From NCBI RefSeq assembly GCF_008122205.1, contig NZ_PHNJ01000001.1, positions 558,001 through 622,000 of the forward strand: a DNA stretch of 64,000 bases, written 5' to 3'. Source of the stretch: Natronococcus pandeyae (GTDB taxonomy: Archaea > Halobacteriota > Halobacteria > Halobacteriales > Natrialbaceae). The notes beneath the pieces were generated by a model that had not been told where the DNA came from, did not search any database, and was given only the letters and a program-made list of their open reading frames with translations. The position numbers and the translations under genes are program-made. Numbering within the stretch: position 1 is the first letter of the stretch; every line of letters starts with the position of its first letter. Below are positions 16,504 through 25,894 of the stretch, piece by piece.

Positions 16504-17226
16504 ATGGCGGCCTCGAGGGAGCGAGCCGACGAGCGCGACCTCGAGTGGCTCTCGCTCGACGACGGCGAAGAGATCGTCTGGACCAACGGTCCCGATCGAC
16601 GGACGCTCATCCCGGCGTTCGCGATCGGGATCCCGCTCTCGATCGTCCTGATCGGGGTGTTCATCATCGTCGGGGAGTACCTCCGCGTGACGAACACCCA
16701 CTACGTCGTCACGGACAGCGCGGTGTACAAGAAAACCGGCGTCCTCTCTCGGGACGTCAAGCGGATCGAACACGAGAAGGTCCAGGACATCTCCTACAGT
16801 CAGTCCGCGCTCGGCGCCTTCTTCGGTTACGGGACCGTCGAACTCACGACCGCGGGCGGCTCCGGTGTCGAAATGGCATTCAAGGCGGTCCCCGACCCGC
16901 GAACGGTCCAGCAGCGGATCAGCGAACAGCTCAAACGCCACCGCGATTCGGGTGATTCCGCGGCGAACGGCGACGTACTCGAGGAAATTCTCGCCGAACT
17001 GCGGGCGATTCGGTCGGCTGTCGACGGCCCCGTTCCCGACGCGGGCGTCGCGTCCGATTCGGATACAGAGGGCGTGTCCGACTCCCTTCCCGACGGGAGC
17101 ACCGTTCCTGGTGCGACAGGTGACGACGACCCTGTCCACGACGACGGACGGGACGGTTCTCGTGACCCGAACGCGACGCGCGGCGAGGTCCAGGCGCCAC
17201 CCGGCGACGGCGACACGTCCCGCTGA
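16504..17226 (+). CDS. PH-domain (bPH2/DUF304) membrane protein
   Basis: A 240-residue protein. A hydrophobic segment at about residues 38-58 precedes a bPH2-type domain with YLRVTNTHYVVTDSAVYKKT, then HEKVQDISYSQSALGAFFGY and GTVELTTAGGSG. The last 80 residues are acidic and probably disordered. YdbS/YdbT-like bacterial relatives are membrane proteins of unknown function. The stop codon overlaps the ATG of the next, related gene by one base, so translational coupling is likely. The two probably form a heteromer. Confidence 0.82.
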   Translation: MAASRERADERDLEWLSLDDGEEIVWTNGPDRRTLIPAFAIGIPLSIVLIGVFIIVGEYLRVTNTHYVVTDSAVYKKTGVLSRDVKRIEHEKVQDISYSQSALGAFFGYGTVELTTAGGSGVEMAFKAVPDPRTVQQRISEQLKRHRDSGDSAANGDVLEEILAELRAIRSAVDGPVPDAGVASDSDTEGVSDSLPDGSTVPGATGDDDPVHDDGRDGSRDPNATRGEVQAPPGDGDTSR

Positions 17227-17843
17227 TGACGACCGACACCGCCGCGCCATCGGACCACCCCCGAGACGGCGCTTCTGGGACGATCGAACGGAGTCTCTCG
17301 TGGCTGGCGCTCGAGTCGGACGAGGAGATCCGCTGGCACGGACAGCCGCGGCTCCAGACTGTCTACTCGTGGTTCGCCGTCGCAGTGCTCGGCATGGTTG
17401 CCCTCAGCGCCGCCGTCGCCCTCGACGTGCTTTCCGTCCGCGGACTGCTCTGGTTGCCGGTGTTCGCCGTACTCCCACTGTGGCAGTACGCTCGGATCGC
17501 GAAGACGGTCTTCGTGATCACGGATCGACGGCTCGCGACCAGACGCGGCGTGCTCGGCGTGACCGTCAACAGCGTCGCGCTCGATCGGATCCAGAACACG
17601 ACCGTCACGCAGGGCTCGCTCGGCCGACTGATCGGCTACGGGACCGTCGTGATCGAGACGGCGGGCGGGTCGGATCTCGCGTTCTGGAACGTCGACGAAC
17701 CGCTCGCCGTCCGGGCCGAACTCGAGAGCTCCGCCGATCGTCTCGAAAAGGGGGGCGTTCCCGGAACGCCGGAGCAGTGGCAGTCCGTCCTCGAAGAAGT
17801 GCGTGGGTGGCGACGCGCGATAGAGGAGTGCGAGGGTGAGTGA
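17226..17843 (+). CDS. PH-domain (bPH2/DUF304) membrane protein, partner
   Basis: A 205-residue relative of the upstream protein, with two transmembrane segments (about residues 48-92) and the bPH2 signature FVITDRRLATRRGVLGVTVN, then LDRIQNTTVTQGSLGRLIGY and GTVVIETAGGSDLAF. It overlaps the preceding gene by one base (TGATG). The N-terminal 20 residues mirror the partner's ERSLSWLALESDEEIRWHG pattern, suggesting duplication followed by divergence. Function is unknown. Confidence 0.82.
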   Translation: MTTDTAAPSDHPRDGASGTIERSLSWLALESDEEIRWHGQPRLQTVYSWFAVAVLGMVALSAAVALDVLSVRGLLWLPVFAVLPLWQYARIAKTVFVITDRRLATRRGVLGVTVNSVALDRIQNTTVTQGSLGRLIGYGTVVIETAGGSDLAFWNVDEPLAVRAELESSADRLEKGGVPGTPEQWQSVLEEVRGWRRAIEECEGE

Positions 17844-17937
17844 ACGTCGGGAACGAACGTGACTCGCAATAAGGACGCGGACTCGCTGCCTTCTACACCA
17901 GCCGTCGTCGGTGTCCGAGACCGACTCGGAGCCGCGG

Positions 17938-18288
17938 TCAGACGACCGTCGAGATCATGTAGATGTTGACGAAGACGGCGATCGTCCACGGGAGGGCGAG
18001 GCCCGCCGGAACGATCGCTCGGTACGCGCGGGGGAGCATGGGTCGACAGACGAGTCCGACGCCGATCGCGAGCGCTTTCAGGGCGATCATTCCCGCCAGC
18101 CCGTAGCTGTAGATCGCGTTTCGGGCGACCGGGTTCGACTCGGCGAGGCCGAGGTGGAGTCCGACGAACGTCGTGACGATGTCGCCGACCAGCGAGACGC
18201 CGACGAGGATCCAGAGGGCGCGCTCGAGTGCAACCGGTGATATCTCGACAGGTAACCATCGGCGGGCGTATGCGCCATCGAAACTCAT
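17938..18288 (-). CDS. Small polytopic membrane protein (DUF5658-like)
   Basis: A 116-residue protein with about four hydrophobic helices. The segment GDIVTTFVGLHLGLAESNPVARNAI resembles DUF5658 proteins, which carry a G-D-x-x-T-T...E-x-N-P pattern. The ATG at 18288 is chosen; the longer open frame upstream is Arg/Ser-rich and not conserved-looking. Function is unknown. Confidence 0.7.
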   Translation of the reverse strand: MSFDGAYARRWLPVEISPVALERALWILVGVSLVGDIVTTFVGLHLGLAESNPVARNAIYSYGLAGMIALKALAIGVGLVCRPMLPRAYRAIVPAGLALPWTIAVFVNIYMISTVV

Positions 18289-18514
18289 GAGGCTCCCAAC
18301 CGGAGTCGAACCGGTTCCGTACCCAGGGGAGCGTGGGCCGATCCACACCCGCCCTTTCAGCACTCGGGGTATTGTTATGGCAGGCATAGAACAGGATAGG
18401 CGGCTGTTAAACGGTCGTACGCGGCGGAATTGCGGTAACGAAGGCTGTGCTCGGGAGCGAGAGCGGACGGCGAGCGCGGAGATCCGGCGGCGAAAACGAG
18501 AGGGGACCGACCGT

Positions 18515-20290
18515 CTACAGGATGGTGCCGTGTTTCTTGTCGGGCAGCTCCTTCTCGACGTCCTCGTAGAACGCGAAGCGGGCGGCGAGTTCCTCGCGGA
18601 GGGTGCTGGGGGGAACGATCTCGTCGATGACGACCTCGCTGGCCATCCGGTGGACGTCGATGTCCTCACGGTACTCCTCGCGGAGTTCCTGCTCCCGTCG
18701 CTCGCGTTCCTCCGGATCGTCGATCTCGGAGAGCTTGCGGGCGTAGACGGCGTTGATCGCCGCTTCGGGGCCCATAATGGCGATCTCGCCCGACGGCAGT
18801 CCGATGACGCCCTCCGGATCGTAGGCCGGGCCGCCCATCGCGTAGATTCCCGCGCCGTAGGCCTTGCGGACGACGACCGTCTGTTTCGGCACCGTCGCCG
18901 AGGAGGTCGCGTAGATCATCTTCTTGCCCTGCTCTAAGATGCCCTCTTTCTCGACCTGCGAGCCGGCCATGAAGCCGGGGGTGTCACAGAGGTAGAGCAG
19001 CGGAATGTTGAACGCGTCCGACTTCCAGATGAACTCCGCGGCCTTCTCGGCGGCGTCGGGGAAGATCGCACCGGCGCGGTGGGCCGGCTGGTTCGCGACG
19101 ATGCCGACGGGACGACCGTCGATGCGCGCGTAGGCCGTGATGATCTCCTCGCCGTAGTCGGGCCGTAACTCGAAGTACGAGCCCTCGTCGACGACGCGGT
19201 CGATGACGTCCGTCATGTCGTAGCCTTTGTTGGGCTCCTGGGGAACGATCGCGTCGATCCCCTCGGGCGAGGCGGCCGGCGGTTTCGTCTCCTGACGGGG
19301 CGGGCTCTCGTCGGCGTTGTCCGGCAGGTAGGTGATCAGCTGAGAGACGAGTTCGCGGGCGTGCTCCTCGTCTTTCGCGACCAGGTCCGCGGACCCTGAC
19401 TCGCGGGCGTGGACGTCAGGACCGCCCAGCTCTTGCATGCTGATGTCCTCGCCGGTGACCATCTGGACCATCCGCGGCGAGGCGATCGCCATCGCGGACA
19501 TCTCCTCGACCATGATCGTGAAGTCGGCGAACACCGGCGTGTACGCCGCACCGGCGATACAGGGGCCGTAGAGCACGCAGATCTGGGGGACGCGCCCGGA
19601 GAGCATCGAGTGGTTGTAGTAGTACTTCCCGATCCCCTCGCGGTTGGCGAAGAAGCCGGTCTGCTGGTCGATCCGCCCGCCCGACGAATCCATCAGGTAG
19701 AACACTGGCTGGCCGGTCTTCAGCGCCCGCTGTTGCATCCGGAGGAATTTCTCGACGCCCTTCCCGGCCATGCTCCCGCGCTTGACGGTGTAGTCGTTGG
19801 CCATGAAGTGGACGTCTCGTCCCTCGAACTCTGCCGCGCCCGTGATCAGGCCGTCCGCCGGGAGCCGGTCGTCGGTGTCCTCGTCCGTGTCGGCGCCACG
19901 CGGGTGCCAGTCGTCGAAGGCTGCGAACTTGCCGTCCTCGAACAGTAGATCGTCGTTCTCGCCGTCGAACCAGAGGTCGAGCCGGTCGCGGACGAACAGT
20001 TTCCCCTCCTCGGGCAGTTGCTCTTTGTACTTCTCGGGACCGCCCTCGAGGATGTCCTCGATCTCCTCCCACAGCAACTCCTCGCGTTCGGTCGGGCCGA
20101 GATTCTCGCCTCGACTGTCGCCGCTCGCCGAGGGCGTCTCCTCCGGGGCCGAATCGGCCTCGTGGGTAGCGGTCGGTTCGTCCTCGTCACCGACGTACAG
20201 TTCGACGGACGCACCGACGTGTTCGGCCAGTGCGGCCGCGATCGCCGATGCTTCCTCGTCGGACGCCCCTGCAGCGATACGAACTTTCAT
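18515..20290 (-). CDS. Acyl-CoA carboxylase carboxyltransferase with N-terminal extension
   Basis: A 591-residue protein. Residues from about 67 onward are a full carboxyltransferase (PccB/AccD5-like), transferring CO2 from carboxybiotin to acetyl- or propionyl-CoA. Typical blocks are GGRIDQQTGFFANREGIGKY, GPCIAGAAYTPVFADF (CoA-side oxyanion) and CDTPGFMAGSQVEKEGI, with AGIYAMGGPAYDP near the C-terminus. Residues 1-34 (MKVRIAAGASDEEASAIAAA and on) look like the small accessory subunit (PccX/acc operon protein) that accompanies haloarchaeal carboxylases, joined by a 30-residue acidic linker. The biotin carboxylase subunit is not in the window. The ATG at 20290 is the only start matching this extension. 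Confidence 0.9.
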   Translation of the reverse strand: MKVRIAAGASDEEASAIAAALAEHVGASVELYVGDEDEPTATHEADSAPEETPSASGDSRGENLGPTEREELLWEEIEDILEGGPEKYKEQLPEEGKLFVRDRLDLWFDGENDDLLFEDGKFAAFDDWHPRGADTDEDTDDRLPADGLITGAAEFEGRDVHFMANDYTVKRGSMAGKGVEKFLRMQQRALKTGQPVFYLMDSSGGRIDQQTGFFANREGIGKYYYNHSMLSGRVPQICVLYGPCIAGAAYTPVFADFTIMVEEMSAMAIASPRMVQMVTGEDISMQELGGPDVHARESGSADLVAKDEEHARELVSQLITYLPDNADESPPRQETKPPAASPEGIDAIVPQEPNKGYDMTDVIDRVVDEGSYFELRPDYGEEIITAYARIDGRPVGIVANQPAHRAGAIFPDAAEKAAEFIWKSDAFNIPLLYLCDTPGFMAGSQVEKEGILEQGKKMIYATSSATVPKQTVVVRKAYGAGIYAMGGPAYDPEGVIGLPSGEIAIMGPEAAINAVYARKLSEIDDPEERERREQELREEYREDIDVHRMASEVVIDEIVPPSTLREELAARFAFYEDVEKELPDKKHGTIL

Positions 20291-20613
20291 GGCAAATGTT
20301 GCGTCGGGGGGCGCTAAAATCGTTTTCCCTCGTCGTCGGTTGGTTCGCTCCTGAATTTCGACTCTCACGACGTCGGTTTCCCTGACTTTCGCCCCGAGAA
20401 ACGAGCAGCATCTGCAGGCACAACTGGTATCCTCAAATCCGGCTAGTTTCCCAGTAGCAACCGACTCTCTGGGTGTACGTGAAGATTAGCTATGACGGGC
20501 CGGAGCAAACGCCGAACGAGTGCAGTCCCACCAGTCCCGTAGGTGTATCTGGAGTGAAGAGAGAACGTTTCGTCCATCAACTCGCGACGATTCGCGACCG
20601 AGTGGACGGTGAG

Positions 20614-21717
20614 ATGGACCGCCGCGAATTCGTTCGGACCCTCGCTACCGGCGGGTACGCAGTCGGGATGGCACACCTGCTCGGCGTGGAGGACTTTCTC
20701 GCGGCCGACGACGGCGAGGTGCCCGTCGTCACCGCGCTCGTCCGGTCGGATCCGGACGATCCCTGGTCACTCGAGGAACGAACCCGATACGTTCCCGCGG
20801 AGTGGTACGCTGCGGTCGAGAAGGCGATCGAACTGAACGACCGTCTCGCCAGGAGCGCGTTTACGGGGTATCTCGGCAGTGCGGTCGTCCCGGGTTCGTA
20901 CGGCTCCGGGAGTGCGACGGTCTCCATCGGCGTCTCGAAGGACGCCGGCTCGATTCGGGACGCGATCGGCGATCTCGCGGCGGGAGTCTCGCTCGACGTT
21001 CAGACGATCGTCGACGTCGAGGAGGTCGAGGACGGCGCCGACTTCTACCAGCCGCGGATGATCGACTCGCTCTCCGACGACCGGGTTCCGGCCGGAGTCG
21101 CCTGCGAGACACCCACGAGTCTGGCGACCCTCGGTCCCGCACTGTTCCATCCGGACGAACGACAGCAGTACTTCGTGACGGCCGAGCACGCGTTCGAGGG
21201 CGAAACCAACGCCAGCGGCGCCCCGCTCTCGCTGCCGCTCTCGGGGGACGACCCCGTCGAACTGGGTGCGGTCGCGTACGATCATCCGATCGAGGACGTC
21301 GTCGCCGTCGAACCCGCCGGCGACCTCGTCCCCTCGACGTGGATCGATGCACCGGAGCCGGCCCAGGTTCGGGGTCAGCTTACCCGCTGGGGACTCGCAG
21401 ATCTCATCGCTCGAGACGAACGACTCGAGAAGGTCGGCGCGCTGACCGGCCACACGACCGGCCGGGTCCAGGGCTTCGACGCGGTGACCTGCTTCACCGA
21501 CGAGTTCTGTCGTCGCGGCCAGATCCGCTGGGGCGGCGAGATGGACCTGACCGACGGCGACAGCGGCTCGGTGAGCTACCACCCCGATCCGGAGGGCGAC
21601 GACGGAGACGTGCTCGTCGCGGGGTTCAACAACGCCCGCACCTGGTGGCCGGGCCAGAGCTACGTCTGGGGCGTTGCCGCTTATCGAATCACCGAACAGT
21701 ACGGCTACCACTTCTGA
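20614..21717 (+). CDS. Chymotrypsin-like serine protease, Tat-type N-terminus
   Basis: A 367-residue protein not matched to a named family, but with a recognisable trypsin-fold triad in order: His192 in VTAEHAF, Asp228 in PIEDVVAV, and Ser317 in TDGDSGSVSYH. The short GALTGHTTGRVQG strand and the C-terminal VLVAGFNNA strand fit an S1-like fold. The N-terminus MDRREFVRTLATGGYAVGMA is a twin-arginine-type signal. Starting at this ATG (20614) puts the RR motif at residues 3-4. An in-frame GTG about 20 codons upstream is possible. Residues 30-160 form a domain of unknown type. Likely exported; the substrate is unknown. Confidence 0.7.
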   Translation: MDRREFVRTLATGGYAVGMAHLLGVEDFLAADDGEVPVVTALVRSDPDDPWSLEERTRYVPAEWYAAVEKAIELNDRLARSAFTGYLGSAVVPGSYGSGSATVSIGVSKDAGSIRDAIGDLAAGVSLDVQTIVDVEEVEDGADFYQPRMIDSLSDDRVPAGVACETPTSLATLGPALFHPDERQQYFVTAEHAFEGETNASGAPLSLPLSGDDPVELGAVAYDHPIEDVVAVEPAGDLVPSTWIDAPEPAQVRGQLTRWGLADLIARDERLEKVGALTGHTTGRVQGFDAVTCFTDEFCRRGQIRWGGEMDLTDGDSGSVSYHPDPEGDDGDVLVAGFNNARTWWPGQSYVWGVAAYRITEQYGYHF

Positions 21718-21761
21718 GTACGATCGAACCAGCCACGACAGATCCAGACCACCGACAGCTG

Positions 21762-22004
21762 ATGACCGAAGATCACACCACTCGTTCCGCTCGTTCCCGC
21801 TCTCCCCTCGTCGCGCTCGCGAGCGCTGGCGGTCGCATCATCGTCGACGCCCTCGTCATCGGTCTCTGGGTGCTGTTTCTGACGCTGCTGTTCCTCTCGA
21901 CCGGCTGGCCGCGCTGGGCGTTCTACCTCTCGCTCCTGCTCGGCGTCGGACTCTACGTGCAGTTCACCGCCGGCTGGCTAGGATCCTCCGAGAGGGAATC
22001 CTGA
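21762..22004 (+). CDS. Small two-helix membrane protein
   Basis: An 80-residue protein with hydrophobic helices at about residues 24-45 and 50-68 and a basic, Ser/Arg-rich N-terminus. The ATG at 21762 starts 44 nt after the protease stop, so co-transcription is likely. No function is recognised. The C-terminus WLGSSERES is short and polar. Confidence 0.65.
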   Translation: MTEDHTTRSARSRSPLVALASAGGRIIVDALVIGLWVLFLTLLFLSTGWPRWAFYLSLLLGVGLYVQFTAGWLGSSERES

Positions 22005-22112
22005 CCGCGGTGAAACGTCCGCCGCAGAGTCACTGGACTCGAGTTCGGCCGAAAATACCCCACGGGTCCACTTCGTCCAGCACGGGACCTTCCCGGAGAC
22101 ACCGTCGAACGC

Positions 22113-23489
22113 TTAGTCGCGGTCGTTGGCGACGGCCAGTTCCAGTATGAAACTCGAGGACGAGACGATGTCGCCGATGCCGACCGTCCCCGCCGGCTCG
22201 TCGACGACGCGGTTCGGGCAGGCGGCGACCGTCGGTTCGCAGAGGGTGCCGTCCTTGGCCTGCCCGCCAACGTGATCTGCCAGCAGTTCGATCGCCTCAC
22301 GGCCCATTGCCGAGGGCTCGTACTCCAGTCCCGTCTCGAGGTCGTCGGGCGACGAGATGTGTCCGCGAGCGGCCTTGGTCGCGGCGTTGATGGCGGCGAA
22401 CTCGAGTCCTCGAAGAAGGGCTTCCGGCGAGTGGTACGCCTCCATCACGGCGAGGTGGTACTCCATGGCGTGTAGCTGAATGCAGTCGACGCCGAGTTCG
22501 TCGCGTACCGCCTCGAGCATCCGGTAGTGATCGAGTATCTCGTCCGGTTCGAACGGCGTCGCCTCCGACGGGGGCTCCTCCACGGCGTCGATCCCCGCGT
22601 CGTCGTGCAGCATGGTCAGTTCGTGCGTATCCGTCCCCACGACGTTCGCCTCCGGCAGGATCCACTCGTACATGCTCTCCCTGAGGTCGTCGTCGTGGGT
22701 CACGGCGTACTCGATGTGCACGTCCAGATCGGTCTCCGATCTGAGTCGGCGGATGACGTCCCGCGCGTGGCGATGCGCCGTCTCGTACCCCTCCTCGACG
22801 TGGTCGGGCGTGAGGTTGTGATAGCCCGCGAGCAACGCGCCGTCGACGACCTCGCCGACCTGGTCGATCGTCTCGTCGAGGTCGCCGGCAACGAGGTCGA
22901 ACTCCGGCGGCCTCGAGGCGGCGATGAATCGCGTATCTTCGGTCGCACGCACGCCGAAGAGTTCGTCCCCCTCCCTGAACTCGAACACCCAGTTGATCTT
23001 CGTTCGATCCGTGTTGACGGCTTCGGGCAGGGAAACGTAGTCTACCTGTTCGTCCTCGACTACCGGATACCGTACCTCGTCGGGGTGTTCGAACATCGAG
23101 AGCTGTCGCTCGGAGACCATGTACGTGTACGTGATCGGCGCCGTCCCCAGTGCGGTGAGCAGGTTGGTCATGATCCCCGCCTGGCCGCCCATCTGCTGGC
23201 TGTCGGGTTCCAGTTCTGACTCGAGGGTCATCGCGAACTCGTCGGTCATCGCGATCTCGTCGCCCCGGCCGGCCGCCATCGTGTGCGCAATGGCCGCCGC
23301 GAGTTCCCGCTTCGAATCCAGCGGGCTCGGCGGGACGTCCGCCCCGGGATCGGACGGTCGTTCGAGGACCGATTCCAGTTCCTCGTCGACCCGAACGATC
23401 GCGTCGACGTTGGCGTTGTACGCGACGAACACCGGAAGATCCTCGAGCGCGGCGATGTCCGCCTCCAGTTGAGCGTGGGTGTCCTGCAT
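22113..23489 (-). CDS. ADP-dependent glucokinase/phosphofructokinase
   Basis: A 458-residue protein of the archaeal ADP-dependent sugar kinase family (ribokinase fold), using ADP to phosphorylate glucose or fructose 6-phosphate. Visible motifs are VAYNANVDAIVRV near the N-terminus (sugar site), GGQAGIMTNLL, and the C-terminal VGIGDIVSSSSFILEL, whose GxGD Asp is the catalytic base. Length fits the family. Activity on glucose versus fructose 6-phosphate cannot be assigned, and the haloarchaeal branch may have another substrate. It is divergent from PEP synthase with a 103-nt intergenic region, and next to fbp and fba. Confidence 0.87.
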   Translation of the reverse strand: MQDTHAQLEADIAALEDLPVFVAYNANVDAIVRVDEELESVLERPSDPGADVPPSPLDSKRELAAAIAHTMAAGRGDEIAMTDEFAMTLESELEPDSQQMGGQAGIMTNLLTALGTAPITYTYMVSERQLSMFEHPDEVRYPVVEDEQVDYVSLPEAVNTDRTKINWVFEFREGDELFGVRATEDTRFIAASRPPEFDLVAGDLDETIDQVGEVVDGALLAGYHNLTPDHVEEGYETAHRHARDVIRRLRSETDLDVHIEYAVTHDDDLRESMYEWILPEANVVGTDTHELTMLHDDAGIDAVEEPPSEATPFEPDEILDHYRMLEAVRDELGVDCIQLHAMEYHLAVMEAYHSPEALLRGLEFAAINAATKAARGHISSPDDLETGLEYEPSAMGREAIELLADHVGGQAKDGTLCEPTVAACPNRVVDEPAGTVGIGDIVSSSSFILELAVANDRD

Positions 23490-23592
23490 GGCACGGCTCT
23501 CTCCCAGACGCAGCGGGATAATCCTGGGGTGGCCGTGCCGTCCGTCGCCCCCGCGAACTTATTGCCGCGCTCGTAGTCCGAATGACGGGCCG

Positions 23593-25869
23593 ATGTCACG
23601 AGATTCGTTCGTCCGGTGGCTGGAAGAACTGAGCGGCGACGACACGGACGCGGTCGGCGGAAAGAGTGCGAATCTCGGCGAACTCGCCGACCTCGACGTC
23701 CCCGTCCTGCCCGGGTTCACGACGACTGCGTCGGCGTACGACTACTACGTCGAGGCGACCGGGATCCACGTGGAGATCGAATCGCAACTCGAGGGGCTGG
23801 ACGTCGACGACGTCGCTGACCTCCAGCGACGCGGAGAGCGGATCAGGCGCACGATCTCGGAGGCGTCGATGCCGCCGGCACTCGAGTCGACGATCCTCGA
23901 TCGGTACGCCGAACTCGGTGACGAACTCGGGATCGACGACCCGGAAGTCGCCGTCAGGAGTTCCGCGACCGCCGAGGACCTCCCGGAGGCCTCCTTCGCG
24001 GGCCAGCAGGAGACGTTTCTGAACGTCGCCGGCGAGACGGAGCTGCTCGAGTCGATCAAACACTGCTTCGCTTCGCTGTTTACCGACCGGGCGATCGTCT
24101 ACCGCGAGAACAACGACTTCGATCACTTCGACGTCAAACTCGCCTGTGCAGTCCAGAAGATGGGGCGGGCAGACCTGGCGTCCTCGGGCGTCCTGTTCAC
24201 GCTCGATCCGGACACCGGGTTCGACGAGGTCGTCACGATCGAGGCGGCCTACGGCTTCGGCGAACCGATCGTCCAGGGCGTCGTCGACCCCGACAGGTAC
24301 GTCGTCTTCAAGCCGACGACGGGGATCGTCGAGAAGGAACTCGGCGGGAAGTCCCAGCGGATGGTCCGGCGAAACGGTGGCACCAAACTCGAGTCGGTCC
24401 CCGAAGCGGAACGGGAACAGTTCGCGCTTTCGGACGACCGGATCACGGAGCTGGCGACGTACGCGACCCGGATCGAGGAGCACTTCGGGACGTCACAGGA
24501 CGTCGAGTGGCTGATCGACGGCGACCTCGACGAGCTGTTCGTCGTCCAGGCCAGACCCGAGACGGTCCACGGGTCGGCCGAGGGGAACGTCCTCCGCACG
24601 TACAGTCTCGAGGAGACCGACGAGCCACTGCTCGAGGGCGTCGCGATCGGAAACGCGATCGCGGGCGGGGCCGTCCACGTCCTCTCCGACCACCGGGAGA
24701 TGGATCAGGTCGAGGAGGGTGACGTTCTCGTCACCGAGATGACCGACCCCGACTGGGTGCCGGTTATGAAGCGAGCGAGCGCCATCGTCACCGACAGGGG
24801 TGGCAAGACCTCACACGCCGCGATCGTCTCCCGGGAGCTGGGCATCCCCGCGATCGTTCGCACCGGGACGGCGACCGACTCGCTGTCGAACGGGGACGCC
24901 GTAACGGTCGACTGTTCGACCGATACCGGACGGGTATACGCGGGCGAACTCGAGTTCGACGTCACCGAAGAGGTCGTCGACGACCTCCCCGAGACCGATA
25001 CCGACGTCAGGCTGATCCTCGGCGATCCCGGCCGGGCGTTCGCCCTCGCGGATCTGCCGGTCGACGGCGTCGGTCTCGCACGCGAGGAGTTCATCGTCAC
25101 CTCCCACGTCGGCTCCCACCCGCTCGAGTTGCTCGACCGCGGCGAGGAGGAGCAGTTCATCGATGCCCTTCGAACGGGAATCGCGAAGATCGGCGCCGCG
25201 TTCTATCCCGACGAGGTCCTCTTCCGGCTCAGCGACTTCAAGACCGACGAGTATCGCAACCTCGAGGGCGGCTGGAAGTACGAACCCGACGAGGCGAACC
25301 CGATGATCGGCTGGCGCGGAGCCTCCCGGTACTACGACGAGGAGTTCCGGGAGGCGTTCCGTCTCGAGTGCGAGGCGCTCCGCCGCGTTCGCGACGACGT
25401 CGGACTGGAGAACGTGACCGTGATGATCCCGTTCTGTCGCACCCCCGAGGAGGGCGAGCGGGTCCTCGAACTGATGGACGAGTTCGGCCTGTCCCGCGAC
25501 GACATGGACGTCTACGTGATGGCCGAACTGCCTGCGAACGTCGTCCTCGCGGATCGGTTCGCCGAACTGTTCGACGGCTTCTCGATCGGTTCGAACGACC
25601 TCACGCAGTTGACCCTCGGCGTGGATCGCAACTCCGAGCAACTCGCGTCGCTGTTCGACGAAACCAACGATGCGGTGACGCGATCGATCAGCGAGGTGAT
25701 CGAGGAGGCCCACCGCCACGATCGGCCGGTCGGGATCTGTGGCGACGCTCCCTCGACGATCGATGGGTACACCGAGTTCCTGCTCGAGGCCGGAATCGAC
25801 TCGATCTCGGTCTCGCCGGACGTCGCCGTCGAGACGCTCCTGACCGTCGCGGAGCTAGAGTCCTCCTGA
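23593..25869 (+). CDS. ppsA: Phosphoenolpyruvate synthase
   Basis: A 758-residue enzyme converting pyruvate, ATP and water to PEP, AMP and phosphate, the entry to gluconeogenesis. The order is an N-terminal ATP-grasp domain (GGKSANLGEL, then VRSSATAEDLPEASFAGQQE), the phosphohistidine swivelling domain (TDRGGKTSHAAIVSRELGIP) and the C-terminal PEP-binding barrel ending in GICGDAPS with the catalytic Cys. The ATG at 23593 (MSRDSFVRWLEE) is chosen over an upstream in-frame start in non-conserved sequence. Together with fbp and fba downstream it forms a gluconeogenic island. Confidence 0.96.
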   Translation: MSRDSFVRWLEELSGDDTDAVGGKSANLGELADLDVPVLPGFTTTASAYDYYVEATGIHVEIESQLEGLDVDDVADLQRRGERIRRTISEASMPPALESTILDRYAELGDELGIDDPEVAVRSSATAEDLPEASFAGQQETFLNVAGETELLESIKHCFASLFTDRAIVYRENNDFDHFDVKLACAVQKMGRADLASSGVLFTLDPDTGFDEVVTIEAAYGFGEPIVQGVVDPDRYVVFKPTTGIVEKELGGKSQRMVRRNGGTKLESVPEAEREQFALSDDRITELATYATRIEEHFGTSQDVEWLIDGDLDELFVVQARPETVHGSAEGNVLRTYSLEETDEPLLEGVAIGNAIAGGAVHVLSDHREMDQVEEGDVLVTEMTDPDWVPVMKRASAIVTDRGGKTSHAAIVSRELGIPAIVRTGTATDSLSNGDAVTVDCSTDTGRVYAGELEFDVTEEVVDDLPETDTDVRLILGDPGRAFALADLPVDGVGLAREEFIVTSHVGSHPLELLDRGEEEQFIDALRTGIAKIGAAFYPDEVLFRLSDFKTDEYRNLEGGWKYEPDEANPMIGWRGASRYYDEEFREAFRLECEALRRVRDDVGLENVTVMIPFCRTPEEGERVLELMDEFGLSRDDMDVYVMAELPANVVLADRFAELFDGFSIGSNDLTQLTLGVDRNSEQLASLFDETNDAVTRSISEVIEEAHRHDRPVGICGDAPSTIDGYTEFLLEAGIDSISVSPDVAVETLLTVAELESS

Positions 25870-25894
25870 GCGCGAAAAAGACGGTCGAACGCGT

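Noticed and set aside
18291-18345. tRNA-like 3' end on the minus strand (ACCGG-TTCGACT-CCGGT then GGGAGC)
   Set aside because: The T-arm is convincing, but no D arm, anticodon arm or matching 5' acceptor GCTCCCA is found within a plausible distance, even allowing an intron. It may be a tRNA fragment left by integration, but support is too weak to call.
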